Shown in pieces: positions 8,919 through 20,300 of a stretch of DNA of 64,000 nt (the first letter of the stretch is position 1; every line of letters starts with the position of its first letter). The notes below the pieces were generated by a model, which was not told where the DNA came from, ran no database searches, and saw nothing but the letters and a program-made list of their open reading frames with translations. This DNA is from Symbiodinium natans (Eukaryota > Sar > Dinophyceae > Suessiales > Symbiodiniaceae). Both the position numbers and the translations under genes were made by a program. Where the stretch lies: positions 5,001 to 69,000 of the forward strand of contig CAJNDS010000536.1 in the NCBI GenBank assembly GCA_905221605.1. Reading direction: 5' to 3'.

Positions 8919-10073
8919 TGTGACGGGGAGCCAAGCCTCAAAGAAACGAAAAACGAAGGAAGGGCTGTTGAAATCCAGTTTAGGGTTTGGGGTTCTAGGG
9001 TGTAGGGTGTAGGGTTTAGGGTTTAGGGTTTAGGGCTTGAGGAAGCGTGATGCCCAGGACTCGCCAGGCCAAACCTAAGTTAGCTCTACAGACTGGCGCC
9101 AGGTCCTCTCCCTAAACCATAAACGGACATTCTCACAGAAACTCGCCGTGATGCAACATGGGTTCTATTTTCTGTTCGCGAGCAGGACAACTAGGTTAGG
9201 CAGGCGGTTTTCTCAGAGGGCCCAGCCTACACCCTCCACACCCTAAAACTCCTAGAGCCCTAACCCCTTAAGCCCTAAGCCTTTAGGATGTTCCCTTTAT
9301 ACGAACAGTCCGTTTCAAGGGGCACTATAGTCCCTATTAAGGACTGTTAGTGTAAGGGTGAACATCCCAACCTAAACCCCTAGAATCCTAATATCCAAGA
9401 ATCCTCAAGCCCCCTACACCCTAAACCCGAGACCCGAACCCTAAACCCTAAACCCCTAGAATCCTAAACCCCAAAACCCCCTACCCCTGAGCCCCACAGC
9501 CGAGTCTTTTCTGCATCCGGCCCGGGGGCAACCCCTGGTGTTAGAGACTGCACCACCAGGTTCCGCAGAAAAGATGGAGGCTGATCTACCTTGAAAGCCA
9601 GTAGACTATAATTCTGGGCGACAGTTTCCTACTTTGGGGGGGTATAGTAGCCTCTTATTTTGGGTAACCAGGCGTTTAAGGTAGGTGATGGGCCTTTGGT
9701 TTGGGTCCTGGAGGGTTGGGGGCTTCGGGTTTTGGGTTTAGGGTTCAATGCTACATTCTGAGCGCTTGCGAGGTCTGTTGTGGCATAGTCCTTACTTCAG
9801 ATACAAACAACTGGGTCCACAAAGTAGATCAACTTTCATATCCTGGTTCTGAAGGGATTGAAACATCTCGTGGCCATTGGCCCATGCCCGAGGCGCGCGA
9901 GCCCCCTGTACATGGCGGGTGCCAATCGTTCAGCAAGCCATGCAGCGAAGCCTTGATGAAACAAAGCTCGAAGGCGTGAACTCCGGGCTCACTTGAGCTC
10001 TGAGATCCTGCCCTAAACCCTAAACCCTAAACCCTAAACCCTAAACCCTAAACCCTAAACCCTAATCACCCCC
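8919..10073. other. Region upstream of the MFS gene
   Basis: Telomeric arrays (about 9010-9040, 10015-10065), variant units, one 82-bp hairpin element (9286-9367) and unique filler. No convincing exon between 8919 and 10073. It must contain the 5' flank of the transporter gene and the 3' flank of the gene ending at 10074. Confidence 0.5.
9286..9367. mobile_element. 82-bp hairpin (MITE-like) element
   Basis: GGATGTTCCCTTTATACGAA at the left pairs with TGTAAGGGTGAACATCC at the right; the arms run about 26 bp into AACAGTCC/GGACTGTT. The core ATAGTCCCTATTAAGGACTG is also found in a diverged copy at 13013-13105. Confidence 0.65.
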
Positions 10074-10805
10074 TCAGGCAGCTTCCACAGCAGTTCCTGT
10101 TTCGAAGGGCCGTTCGGTGACCATTTCTACCACAGGCGGCGGTGGCGGCGGCTGCCGCAAGGAGTTCACAAGGCAACTCGCTTGATAGATCATCTGCTCC
10201 ATGTGTGGCACAACGCCTTAGGCGTGCTGTCACCCCGGCCCAAAAAAAAAACTTCCATCTTTGCAGGCTTTGAAATGTACTCCAAGAAGCCCTAAACCCT
10301 AAACCCGAAACCCTAAACCCTAAACCCCAAACCCCTGAACCCTAAACTGCGCCATGAAGGCGCTGTAGAGGTCATCGATGGTGATGCCCAGCCTCTGCAG
10401 TTCCTCCTCGGCCCTGGCTTCGACTTCCTGCTTTTCATGGGCCGTCGCGGCCTGAAGCTCTTCGTCGTTCCTGGAAGACGGGGTTTAGGGGTTTAGGGGT
10501 TTAGGGGTTTGGGGGTTTAGGGGTTTGGGTGCTTGGAGGTTTAGGGGTTTAGGTGCTTGGGGGTTTAGGGCTTAGGGTTTAGGGTTTAGGGTTTAGGGGT
10601 GGAGGTGTTTAGGGGTTTAGGGTTTAGGGTGTTAGAGGGGGAGGCGGAAGGGGGGGGGGGGCCCTAGAAGAAGTCTTTGGGATTATGTGGCGTAAGCCCT
10701 AAACCCGAAGCCCTAAGTCAGTCCCAGGCTCAGCCCTTCGGTTCTGATCTGCACGGGAGGCACAATCTCTCGCAAACCCGTCTGCAAGCTGGAGGCTGCC
10801 ACCAC
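10074..10805 (-). CDS. C-terminal exons of an unrecognised protein with coiled coil and Pro run
   Basis: Three islands join in frame: 10805-10720, 10470-10353 and 10196-10074 (TGA). The first reads VVAASSLQTGLREIVPP. The second is a charged amphipathic helix (HEKQEVEARAEEELQRLGI). The third has MIYQASCLVNSLRQ, six prolines and an acidic end. Donors are GA (GGACT|GACTTAG) and GC (TTCATG|GCGCAG); acceptors are CCAG|G and GGAG|C. The islands are separated by telomeric arrays, as in the MFS gene. I do not recognise the family. Upstream exons probably include the islands at 11.2 and 11.7 kb, but the joins are not established. Confidence 0.65.
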
Positions 10806-10944
10806 CTGGGACTCTTTAGGTGAGGGAACTCAGGGAACTTAAGGTTTAGGGTTTAGGGTTTAGGGTTTAGGGTTTTCGGGTTTTAGGGTTTTGGGTTTTG
10901 GGACTTAGGGTTTCGGGTTTAGGGCTAGGGTTTGGCGTTTCGGG

Positions 10945-11108
10945 TTTAGGGCTAGATTATGTGGCCGTGGTAGATCCAGACCATTCTTTGCTGCACGCCT
11001 CCGAATTTTTTGCGATGCATCCATATTCTGCCACACACATCTGTCAAGCACACCAAAATTTATGGGAACTGTGTCTCCATACTCTAAGTCGTAACCTATG
11101 TACATCAT
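10945..11108 (-). CDS. Putative exon, unrecognised
   Basis: The minus strand is open through DLEYGDTVPINFGVL and KIRRRAAKNGLDLPRPH, flanked by telomeric arrays on both sides. It is more AT-rich than the neighbouring islands, so it may be an intron spacer rather than coding. Confidence 0.3.
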
Positions 11109-11166
11109 AAGTGCTATATATGCCTAAACCCTGAACCCTAAATCCTAAACCCTAAAGCCCCTAAAC

Positions 11167-11223
11167 CTGAACAGCGAGCCCAGCCACGAGCCGGGGGAGC
11201 GCCAGGTTCATCATCGCCAGCGC
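11167..11223 (-). CDS. 57-nt telomere-flanked exon
   Basis: Acceptor CACAGCAG|GCG and donor GTTCAG|GTTTAGGG enclose exactly 19 codons (ALAMMNLALPRLVAGLAVQ). As in MFS intron 3, the donor is the first GT of the telomeric unit. Likely part of the gene ending at 10074. Confidence 0.55.
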
Positions 11224-11628
11224 CTGCTGTGCTCAAAACGCCCAGGGTTTATGATTTAGGGTTTAGGGTTTGGGGTTTGGGGTTTAGGGTTTAGGGTTTA
11301 GGGTTGAGGGTTGAGGGTTTAGGGTTTAGGGGCTGCTGGGGGTTTTGGGGTTTGGGGATTTTGGTGTTTAGGGTGTACGGTCGAAAATGACCCTGAATAC
11401 AGCCCGAGAAATTCTCCATAGCTCTCCATGACAGAGAACACCTGAACCCCAAACCCCAAACCCCAAACCCCAAACCCTAAACCCTAAACTCTAAACTCTA
11501 AACCCCAAACCCTAAACCCTAAACCCTGGCCCTAAACCCTAAACCCTAAACCCTAAACCCTAAACCCTAAACCCTAAACCCTAAACCCTAAACCCTAAAC
11601 CCTAAACCCTAAACCCTAAACCCTAAAC

Positions 11629-11712
11629 CCCGGCCTCTTCTGCATTTGACGGAAAGGGCGGTCGGCTGTGTGGGGGCTCTCCCTGCCCCAAGCACGAGGC
11701 CCATTTCTGAAC
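11629..11712 (-). CDS. Putative telomere-flanked exon
   Basis: A good acceptor TCTCCTACAG|G, then an open frame FRNGPRAWGRESPHTADRPF, then GTTTAGGG as possible donor. The gene is unknown. Confidence 0.4.
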
Positions 11713-11970
11713 CTGTAGGAGACAATCCGGCAGTTTCGGGCTTTCCGGGGCTTGGGGTTTAGGGTTTAGGGTTTAGGGTTTAGGTTTTAGGGTTTAGGGT
11801 TTAGGGTTTAGGGTTTAGGGTTTAGGGTTTAGGGTTTGCGGTTTAGGGCTTAGGGTTTAGGATTTAGGGTTTAGGGTTTAGGGTTTAGGGTTTGAGGTTT
11901 AGGGTTTAGGGTCTAGGGTTTAGAGTTTAGGGTTTAGGGTTTAGGGTTTAGGGTTGAGGGTGTAAAGCCA

Positions 11971-12080
11971 TCCTGGTTCTTAGTAGAGAGTCCTATATCC
12001 CCACTATGAACACCCTTTAAGGGACTCTGTAGGGGGAGAGTAGGGCACCTCATTCCCTCATTCTCTGCTAAGAGCCAAGG
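11971..12080. mobile_element. About 110-bp hairpin element
   Basis: CCTGGTTCTTAGTAGAGAGT at the left pairs with the reverse complement of the right end, CCCTTGGCTCTTAGCAGAGA. The core is GC/AT mixed with CCCTTTAAGGG. It sits within telomeric repeats and has no coding capacity. Confidence 0.55.
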
Positions 12081-12477
12081 GGGCTTTTAGGGGTCTTGGG
12101 CTTTGGGCTTGGCTTAGGGCTGACGGCTTAGGGTTGAGGCTTTTGGGTGTTTAGGGTTTGGGGTTTAGGGTTTAGGACTTTGGGGCTGGGATTTCGGGTT
12201 GCTCCCGTACGCCCAGAAATCCTCTGCGGGCCAGCTGCATTGTAGCTGGCAGCCTTCAGGGGGGTAGGGTTTAGGGTTTAGGGTTTAAGGTTTAGGGTTT
12301 AGGGCGCAAGCTCGGCACAGGAAAGGCATGAAACGAATAGGATCGAGCATCTCACAACCCCTAACCCCTGAACCCCACCTGAAACCGTGAAACCCTCAAC
12401 CCTCAGCCCGAAACCCTAAACCCTAAACCCTAAACCCTAAACCCTAAACCCCAACCCCCCCCCCCCCCCTCACAAAC

Positions 12478-12562
12478 CCACGCCTGCACGCCATATGACA
12501 GCTTGACCACGTCCTCCGCCTGTGTTGAGGTGAACTCGCCTCTCCGGCTCATGGTCTGGAGC
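12478..12562 (-). CDS. Putative exon
   Basis: Acceptor TTTCGGAG|G, frame LQTMSRRGEFTSTQAEDVV followed by KLSYGVQAW, then a GT donor (TGG|GTTTGTG). Its style resembles helical-repeat proteins common in dinoflagellates, but that is only an impression. Flanked by telomeric arrays. Confidence 0.45.
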
Positions 12563-12904
12563 CTCCGAAAGCGGCGTAGGGTTTAGGGTTCAAGGTTTAG
12601 GATTTAGGGTTTAGGGTTTAGGGTTTAGGGTTTAGGGTTTAGGGTTCAAGGTTTAGGGTTTAGGGTTTAGGGTTTAGGGTTTAGGGTTTAGGGTTTAGGG
12701 TTTAGGGTTTAGGGTCTAAGGTTTGGGGATGAAGATTGAAGGGTTAGGGGGAGGGCTGCAGTGCCAAAACACCATATGAGATGTTGCATTTTGTTTCGGG
12801 CTGAGGTCTCGGGATCTGCACGCATCCCTAAACCCTAAACCCTAAACCCTAAACACTAAACCCTAAACCCTAAACCCTAAACCCTAAACCCTAAACCCTA
12901 AACC

Positions 12905-13003
12905 CTGATGAAGGCACCTGTCGACCAGAAGCGTCGCAGCTTGAGCAATGGCACTTTGTAGGCCTCCGGAACAGCAACTGACACTCCACGGCCAAGGTAA
13001 CAT
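12905..13003 (-). CDS. Putative exon next to a hairpin element
   Basis: The minus-strand frame LGRGVSVAVPEAYKVPLLKL then RRFWSTGAFIR ends right at GGTTTAGGG. It is open and of coding-like composition. Upstream it borders the hairpin element at 13013-13105. Confidence 0.35.
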
Positions 13004-13012
13004 GGGTAGCTT

Positions 13013-13105
13013 GGGATGTTCCCCCCCCCATATGCTAACAGCCCTTCATGGGGATTGTAGTATTCCTTATTACAGTCCCTATTGAGGACTGTTTGCATTT
13101 GGGAT
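13013..13105. mobile_element. Diverged copy of the 9286 hairpin element
   Basis: It shares GGGATGTTCCC, AACAGCCC, AGTCCCTATTGAGGACTGTT and the GC/AT layout with the element at 9286-9367, but its arms are less perfect and one holds a poly-C run. Confidence 0.5.
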
Positions 13106-14137
13106 TTAGGGTTTAGGGTTTAGGGTTTAGGGTTTAGGGTTTAGGGTTTAGGGTTTAGGGCTTAGGGCTTAGGGTTTAGGGTTTAGGGTTTAGGGGTTTG
13201 GGCACATCCCCCCCTGAGTAGCCGTAAAGAGCACAACACACTGGGGCCCGGTCGAACTGCAAACTGGCGCAGAGGAACCCGGCTCGCACAGCCTCGGACA
13301 CAGAGACAAAGAGTAGCCCAACTGGGTTTAGGGCTTGGGGTTTAGGGTTTAGGGTTTAGGGTTTAGGGTTTAGGGTTTAGGGTTTAGGGTTTAGGGTTTA
13401 GGGTTTAGGGTTTAGGGTTTAGGGTTTAGGGTTTAGGGCTGAAGGTTGAGGGTGTCGGGATCCGAGCGCCGGGCCGGTATCCGCCTGTGACATGGGGCCA
13501 CCAAACTCGAGTTTGGGGCCTTCCGTGCAGAACCGTCCTGTGGCAACAGCTGGGTTTAGGGCTTAGGGCTTAGGATTTCGGGTTCTGGTCCAGGCTTTCA
13601 GGCTTAGTTAGGGCTTCGGGTCTAGGTTCATGGCTCAGGCATGAGGGCGACTCGGGTTTAGAACTTAGGGTTTAGGGGTTTCGGGCTTCAAGTGCTTTCG
13701 GCGCCACGGGCTGTGAGGAGAGCACTGCAGTGCGCTAAACCCCAAACCCTGAGCCGTCTCTATCACGTGCAAACTTAAATGTGATTAGCTTTCCGGTAGT
13801 AGTCTTCCGGGCCCTCTTGGACCAGTGCTATTACCTTTCCGGGCCCTCGGGGACACATGTTGTTAGCTTTCCGGGGACCAATGTTATGAGCCATCCGGAC
13901 CCTCGTCCGGGACTTATGGGACATGTTTTTTCAACAGGACTTGGGGGACCAAGGCATGAGCAACTGAAACGTAAAGGGTTAAGACCCTGTATTGTCTTAA
14001 TGTTATGGGATTCTTTGGGCGGGTGGGTTGTTGTCTAAGTCTATGCTAAACCCTAAGCCCCCTAAACCCTGAACCTAAACCCTAAACCCTAAACCCTAAA
14101 CCCTAAACCCTAAACCCTAAACCCCAAACCCCTAAAC
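13106..14137. other. Telomeric arrays with undecided islands
   Basis: Long TTTAGGG arrays (13106-13195, 13325-13440) flank islands at 13200-13320 and 13450-13550 that are open on the minus strand but cannot be placed in a gene. 13760-14040 is unique, with three degenerate copies of CTTTCCGGGnCCTCGGGGAC, likely an intron spacer. Confidence 0.45.
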
Positions 14138-15095
14138 CCACGGGTCGCACCTGTCGTTTCCTCGTTTGGAGGCATGAGGGCGCTCCCAAAGAAGCCACAA
14201 AAGGCACCCTCGGGCATCGGGAGCAACTTCGGGCTCAAGGCATCCTTGGAAAAAGAAGCGAATAAGGTTTAGGGTTTGGGGGTTTAGGGTTTAGGGTTAG
14301 GGTTTAGGGTTTAGGGTTTAGGGTTTAGGATTTAGGGTTTAGGGCTTAGGGTTTAGGGTTTAGGGTTTTAGGTCTAGGAACAGGGACTGGCTGGATTTAG
14401 GGATTTGGGTGGGCCTAGGGCTAGAGGGTGCGCAACCCCACTCCGGGATCCCCAAAAATTGCTGCACGCAGCCCCCCTCGCATGGTTGCAACCCCACCCC
14501 CTAAACCCTAAACCCTAAACCCTAAACCCTAAACTCTAAACCCTAAACCCTAAACCCTAAACCCTAAACCCTAAACCCTAAACCCTAAACCCTAAACCCT
14601 AAACCCTAAACCCCACCCTTCGCGGCCCAAGGCTCATCCCCCACAGCGCCCAGCTTGAAATGAAAGGCTCCCTTCTTCTTGGGCGAGTTGGCGGCTGGTG
14701 AGACTCCCCGGCGCCCTGGCAAAGGCCGAGCCTCAAAAGCAGCCCGGCTGAGGGTTTAGGGTTTAGGGCCTTAGGGTTTAGGGTTTAGGGTTTAGGGTTT
14801 AAGGTCTTGGGTTCAGGGTTGGGCTTTTGGGGAAGAGTTTAGGGTTTGGGGCGGGGTTGAGGGTTCAAGGGTTTAAGGGTTCCAGGGTGTACGGGTTTAA
14901 GGGTTGAAGGGTGCAAGGGTTTAAGGGTTGAAGGGTCTCAGGGCTTCAGGGCTTAGGGGGTTTTCGGAATTCGGGCTTTCAGGGCCATTTGCAAAAAGCC
15001 GCGCCTTGGCAGGCTTGAGACCTCCGGGTTTGGATGGGCTTGACATCTGCTCTTGTCGCTCTCTGGCAACAAGGCAAGAAGCTTGAAAGCAAGTC
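14138..15095 (-). CDS. Three exons of an unrecognised gene with telomeric introns
   Basis: Exons at about 15095-15005, 14731-14612 and 14244-14138. The first ends MSSPSKPGGLKPAK|GCG and the second begins GAG|GCTCGG; the joined frame reads LKPAKARPLPGRRGV. The second contains SPKKKGAFHFKLGAVGDEPW and the third SPKLLPMPEGAFCGFFGSAL. The first junction is GC-AG, the second can be GT-AG with donor GGG|GTTTAGGG. An island at 14440-14500 between the last two may be a further exon. No domain recognised. Confidence 0.5.
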
Positions 15096-15999
15096 ACGCG
15101 CCCTTGTGCGCAGCTGAGCCTTCCCACAGCTGCAAGAAGACACAACTCCAGATGTTCTCCAGATGGGGGGTGTTTGCGATATTCGGGGTACCTTTTGGGG
15201 GGTCCATATTCGGGGTCCCTCTTATTTTCGTAAAACCCCAGATGCTGCCTGAATGACTGATCAAGCATTCAGCTTGCTGCCCAACCGACGATTGTAGCAT
15301 TGCGACCTCTTTTGCACCCACGCTCGAGCAGCCTCATGCACCACCACTCCCTCTTGGGAGTACAACTGTATGAATACGTTGATTTACAGCTCGACTGGAC
15401 TCACTAGACAGGACATGTCTCATAAAACCAAGATCCTCCAAGCCAATACACGCCACGAACTGGTCCGCAACCCTATTACGATCAATACGGATAGAGCTGA
15501 CATTGCCCTGACTGCAGCTGCAACAATCGGGAATTTGCTCGCATCACCATTGCCGGCATCCCAAATACAAAGTAGCGCTGTGCTCTGTCTACTAGAGTCC
15601 TCCATACCCTTCTCACATTCCCTCCAAAACGGGCGTCACAAAAAAAGCACGTCTTGTCGTCGCTCGGGTTTTTGGGGGGTCTTGCCGCCCACCCCCACAA
15701 AGCCCCCTCGCCAAGGTCGAACATGAGGGGTTGGGTTTAGGGTTTAGGGTTTAGGGTTGAGGGTTGAGGGTTTAGGGTTTAGGGTTTAGGGTATTGTTTA
15801 GGGTTTAGGGACACCCTAAACCAGAAACACTGGAGGTTGGCCCATCACGAGTCAGCATCAGCGTCACCTGCGTTGTACAGTGATCTTCTGCTGGTTTTTG
15901 CTTGCGATTGTTACAATGACGACTGCCACTACTATGAATACTTTGGTTTCTTGCTACGATTACAATTGTCAATCTATGCTGATTTCCACTGTCCTCATG

Positions 16000-16036
<37 letters not shown>

Positions 16037-16200
16037 CGGCGACGAATGCTAACAACAATAGCGCAAGGACGCTCGTAATCCTAATTGCTTTATTTGGTTG
16101 AGGCTTTCGGTTTCAGGGTGTGGGGTTGAAGCTTTAAACAAACCGGATTGCTTCCCTAACCCTAAACACTGGACCCAACACCCTAGGCCTAAACCCTAAA
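15096..16200. other. Mostly unique sequence, no clear gene
   Basis: Short open frames on both strands, none convincing. A duplicated CCCCGAATAT motif lies at about 15175-15215. Telomeric units at 15730-15800. A GAC microsatellite at 16001-16036 produces Asp or Thr runs in translation and is not evidence of a gene. Confidence 0.5.
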
Positions 16201-16217
16201 ACCCTGAACCCGAAACC

Positions 16218-16312
16218 CGCCTGTGTCTTCGGATCCCATTGCCTCTGGCGTTCTCCGAGGGGCTCTTGCGCCGCTCCTGGAGCCATGGGAGCTAAGCCTG
16301 CTCGGCCTGCCC
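16218..16312 (-). CDS. Putative telomere-flanked exon
   Basis: Acceptor TGGGCAG|GCC, frame GLAPMAPGAAQEPLGERQRQ then WDPKTQ, donor CAG|GCGGG or GCGG|GTTTCGGG. Variant telomeric arrays on both sides. Unrecognised. Confidence 0.4.
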
Positions 16313-16339
16313 AGGCAGGAGTTTCCAAAAAGGGGTTTA

Positions 16340-17376
16340 GGGTTTAGGGTTTAGGGCGTAAGGTTTAGGGTTTAGGGTTTAGGGTTTCGGGTGTGGGGCT
16401 GGTCCTTTGGGGTACTTGAGGGAATCCCAAATTTTTGGAACATGCCATGTGGCTTTGCTTTTTGGTTTGGGGTTCTGGGGCGACCTATGCGAACATCAGA
16501 AGATCTACGTCTCATGGTGGTAGACCTGCCTCGTGGACTTTCAACGCTCACACCTCATCTGGGCGCCACACTTCTTCTGTTCTGACAGAAGAGCTTCAGT
16601 CATCGAACTTTGGTGCGGGCTCGCAACACGAGCGGCCGGGAGCCCAGCCTTTCCAGCCATTGGTAAAGAAGAAGTAGTCTGCAGCGATGTCGTGCTTATG
16701 AACAGCGATGTCGTTCTTATGAAAATTGTGAAACTGAGGAAAGGCTCGGCAGATAGGACTTTAAAAATGTAAGACGTTCTAAGCGGCAGCTGTGAAACCC
16801 ACAGGCATACGCCACTCCAACGAAAACCAGCATGAAGGCAACGAAATCCCTGCAAACCCCTACACCCTAAACTCTAAACACCTAAACACCCAAACCCCTA
16901 AACCCCTAAACCCCTAAACCCCTAAACCCAGAAGTTGGGAGCGGACACTCTCTGCCTGGCGAGGGCTTCAAGGAAGAACTTTCTGCCTGAGGGGGAACTC
17001 TTATCTTCTTCTCAAGCCGCTTTGGGCAATATGTTGCTGCCTTGGGCAAAGCAACTCTTCATCCGAAAGCTCAGGGGTACAGCTGCTGCGCAACATGGTA
17101 CAGCTGTTGCGCAAGATGTGCTGGGGTCTGGGTCTGTGCCTGTCGCTGACAGCACATAACTTTCGACGTGGATCCGCTTCGCGGCCATTAAAGATGCGGA
17201 TCCGCTTCGCGGTCCTTCAAAACTCGCACAAGAAACAAGAAAACTAAAGCTGAGTGGTCCCTTTGTTCTCAACATCTTGGGTACTCTGAAATCGTAATGA
17301 TATAAACGCACGCCCCAAAGGGACCATAATGTCACGGGATCAAAACTGTAGCCTGTTGTGACACTTCTCGATGTAC
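16340..17376. other. Unassigned sequence downstream of the sushi gene
   Basis: Holds variant telomeric units (16330-16395, 16860-16925) and unique sequence with a local duplication (TGCGGATCCGCTTCGCGG near 17165-17215). It should include the 3' flank of the surface-protein gene ending at 17377. No convincing coding frame. Confidence 0.4.
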
Positions 17377-20300
17377 TTAGAAGCTCATGGTCTCACTGTG
17401 GACGCGCACCGGCGCCTCCTCAAGTTCGATCACGACGGAGTCCTCGTCGAAGAAGGCTAAGCCAAGCTCTGCCAGGTCGGCATTCGAAGGGAAGCTTGAA
17501 GGGGAGACCTCCCCGAGATCAGCTTCCATCACCCGATTGTCAGGCTCTGACTCTGGAGACTCTGGAGACTCTGGGGACTCTGGAGACTCTGGAGACTCGG
17601 GTGCAGCCCGAATATTCGCCTCCTGGCTCACCTCACTCGCCTTCGCCTCATTCCCGGCAGCTGCTTGGGCAGGCTTCGGGGCTGCTGGCCTTTGGTAGCT
17701 TCGTCGGACCAAAAGGGTGGCACCACACATGAGCCCCAAAGCAGCCAGGCCGGCAGCGATGATGAGGACTGTCACGCCGGGCCCCAGGCCGCCCGCAACC
17801 TCGGCGGCTTCGGGTTTTGGGCTTTTGGGGTTTCGGGGTTTGGGGTTTGGGGTTTGGGGTTTGGGGTTTGGGGTTTGGGGTTTGGGGTTTGGGGTTTGGG
17901 GTTTGGGGTTTGGGGTTTGGGGTTTGGGGTCCTCGAGTAAGAGTCTGAAAGTACTCGTCTGGTACTTTTCGGATAGCGGATAGAGGTCTATCCGCAAAGG
18001 CCTAGACCCCTACCCCCGCACCTCTAACCCCGGGCCTATACACCCCTTATCCACGGGGGTCTGTATGAAACGGTTACATAGCTATGCCGCGGCCTGTTGG
18101 ATAGGGACCTATATATATATATATATATAGAGGGGGGGGTGACCCTAACATAGACCCTATTTCCGATAGGGGTCTATCTGTCTCCTACGTCTGCAGGTTC
18201 ACCTCACCTCTGTTCCGTAGTGCTTCACAGACGATGCGAGGGCGACCTCACCACGTTTTACTGGAAGATGTGACAAGATAAACTTCCAGCGCGAGAACTT
18301 CTGAAAGGAAACCTGCTGTAACAAAGTCGCGTTTTTCCCTGCGCGAGGACTTCAAGAAGGGAGCTTTTTCCCTACAGGTCCTATACGACATGGCAAGATA
18401 GTTTCCGGCACGAGCACTTCCGCAAGGAAAACCTGCCGTAACAAAGTGGCGCTGTTTTCTTACGAAATGGCAAGCTAAAGGCACTCGATTTATTCACTGT
18501 ACGCAATGACAAGATAAATTTCCGGCGCGAGCACTTCTGGAAGGAAAACCTGCCGCAACACAGTGGCGACTTCCTCCCTATTCGGCATGGCAGGACAAAT
18601 TTCCGGCGCGATCACTGCTGCAAGGAAAACTCGCCGTAACAAAGTGGCGCTTCTTCTTCTTCTTCTCTAAAAGGGAAAGCCTGCCGTAACAATTCGTTGT
18701 TTCCCCTAAAGGCCCAAAGGAAAACCTGCCGTAACAAAGTGGTATTTTTCCCTTATCCGACATGGCAAGAAAAATTTCTGCCACGAGCACTTTTGCAAGG
18801 AAAAGCAACCGTATCAAGTGGCGCTGCTTTTCCCGTACGGCATGGCAAGATAAGTTTCCGGCGCGAGCACTTTTGGCTACATGGCAGGATACATTTCCGG
18901 CGCGAGCACGTCTGGAAGAAAAACCTGCCGCTACAAATGGCGATTATTTCCCAATACGACATCTTCTCTAAACAAAAACTGCCGCAACAAAGAGGCGATT
19001 CTTTCCCTATACGCAAGGACAAGATACATTTCCGGCGCGAGCACTTCTACAAGGAAAACCTGCCGCAACAAAGTGGTGCTTTATTCCCTTCCAAGATACA
19101 AAATTCCGGCGCGAGCACTTGCGGAAAGAAGACTCGCCGTACGCATTCATTACTCAGTCGCTTCAGCAACACATCCCCACTCACACATGCACAGACATGC
19201 AAACACAGCTATTCAACTAAGTTTGTTGGGGGGTCTATGGAAAAAGAGAAGGGGTCCATGTGTTGGGGTCTGTACTATGCGAAGCGGCTAGGGCCTATGC
19301 ACAGGGTTCGGGCGAAGAAACGGAGGGCCTGCAGCAGAGGCACCTATCAAAGTCTTTGATAGGGAGTCTAACCGACGCCTATCATAGGGGGGAATTCGTT
19401 CTGGACCTATCTTCGGGCTTAAGGGTTTAGGGTTTCGGGTTTAGGAATGTTAAAGGTTTAAGGTTTAAGTTTTGGGGTGCCGCCCAACAACAGACACGGC
19501 TTCTGGCGTAGCGTCCGCGACGGCGATGGAGACTTCAAAGGCCGCGATCGAGTCCACTTGAAAGCCCGTTCCTGCCAAGTTCTGGTTCAGCACCGCCTTC
19601 ACCTGAAGTTTAGGGTTTAGGGTTTAGGGTTTAGGGTTTAGGGTTTGGGGTTTGGGGTTTAGGGTTTAGGGTTTAGAGTTTAGGGTTTAGGGTTTAGGCA
19701 CCACTCTTGGTGGTTGCGTATGCTCTCTTGTGACTTAACTGCATGTTCCTTAACAGCACCCCGCGGGGGACCTGTCCCAGAGAGGAAGACTGCATGGAGC
19801 TCTTGACCGTCTCCGCCCACTGAAGGGCCAGATCCTCTGAGCCGAAGGCCCGGCTGGCGGTGTAATGCACGTGCACGGAGGGGCCTTCGGCGGAGAGGCT
19901 GAGCTCCAGGGAGGCGACCTGGGGGGGTTTCTACGAAGATCAGGGGCCCCTCTATGGTAGGATCCGCCCTTGTAAATTCAGGATCCCCAAATACTGTACA
20001 AACGTACCCCCTGATCTTCCAAAAAAAAACCCACCTCCACATCCAGCACCTGCGCCAGGGCCTGGAGCACGGCCTCCAGGGCTTGGGGGTCCTGTGCAAA
20101 GGTCTCGGAGATCTGCAGGCGCCGGCCCGAGCCCGAGGAGCTGAGCTGGATCTCGAGGGTGCCGCTGAGAAGCACGGTGCCGGCCCAGTAGGTGCTGGTG
20201 GTGGCCGTGGCCGTGGTGGTGAAGGTTGCCGTGGTGGCGGCGCAGCTCGGGAGGTCCCCGGAGAGGACGCCGTTGGGGCCACAAAGGAGGGTGCCAGGGC

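Noticed and set aside
1-16400. Assembly artefact made of telomeric reads
   Set aside because: The exons between arrays join in frame across ten junctions with matching direct repeats, which a random misassembly would not produce. Long reads could still correct array lengths.
17822-17997. PNPKPQT repeat as part of the TM protein
   Set aside because: It is the translation of a (CCCCAAA)n array. A canonical intron removes it and joins the TM exon to a real upstream exon in frame.
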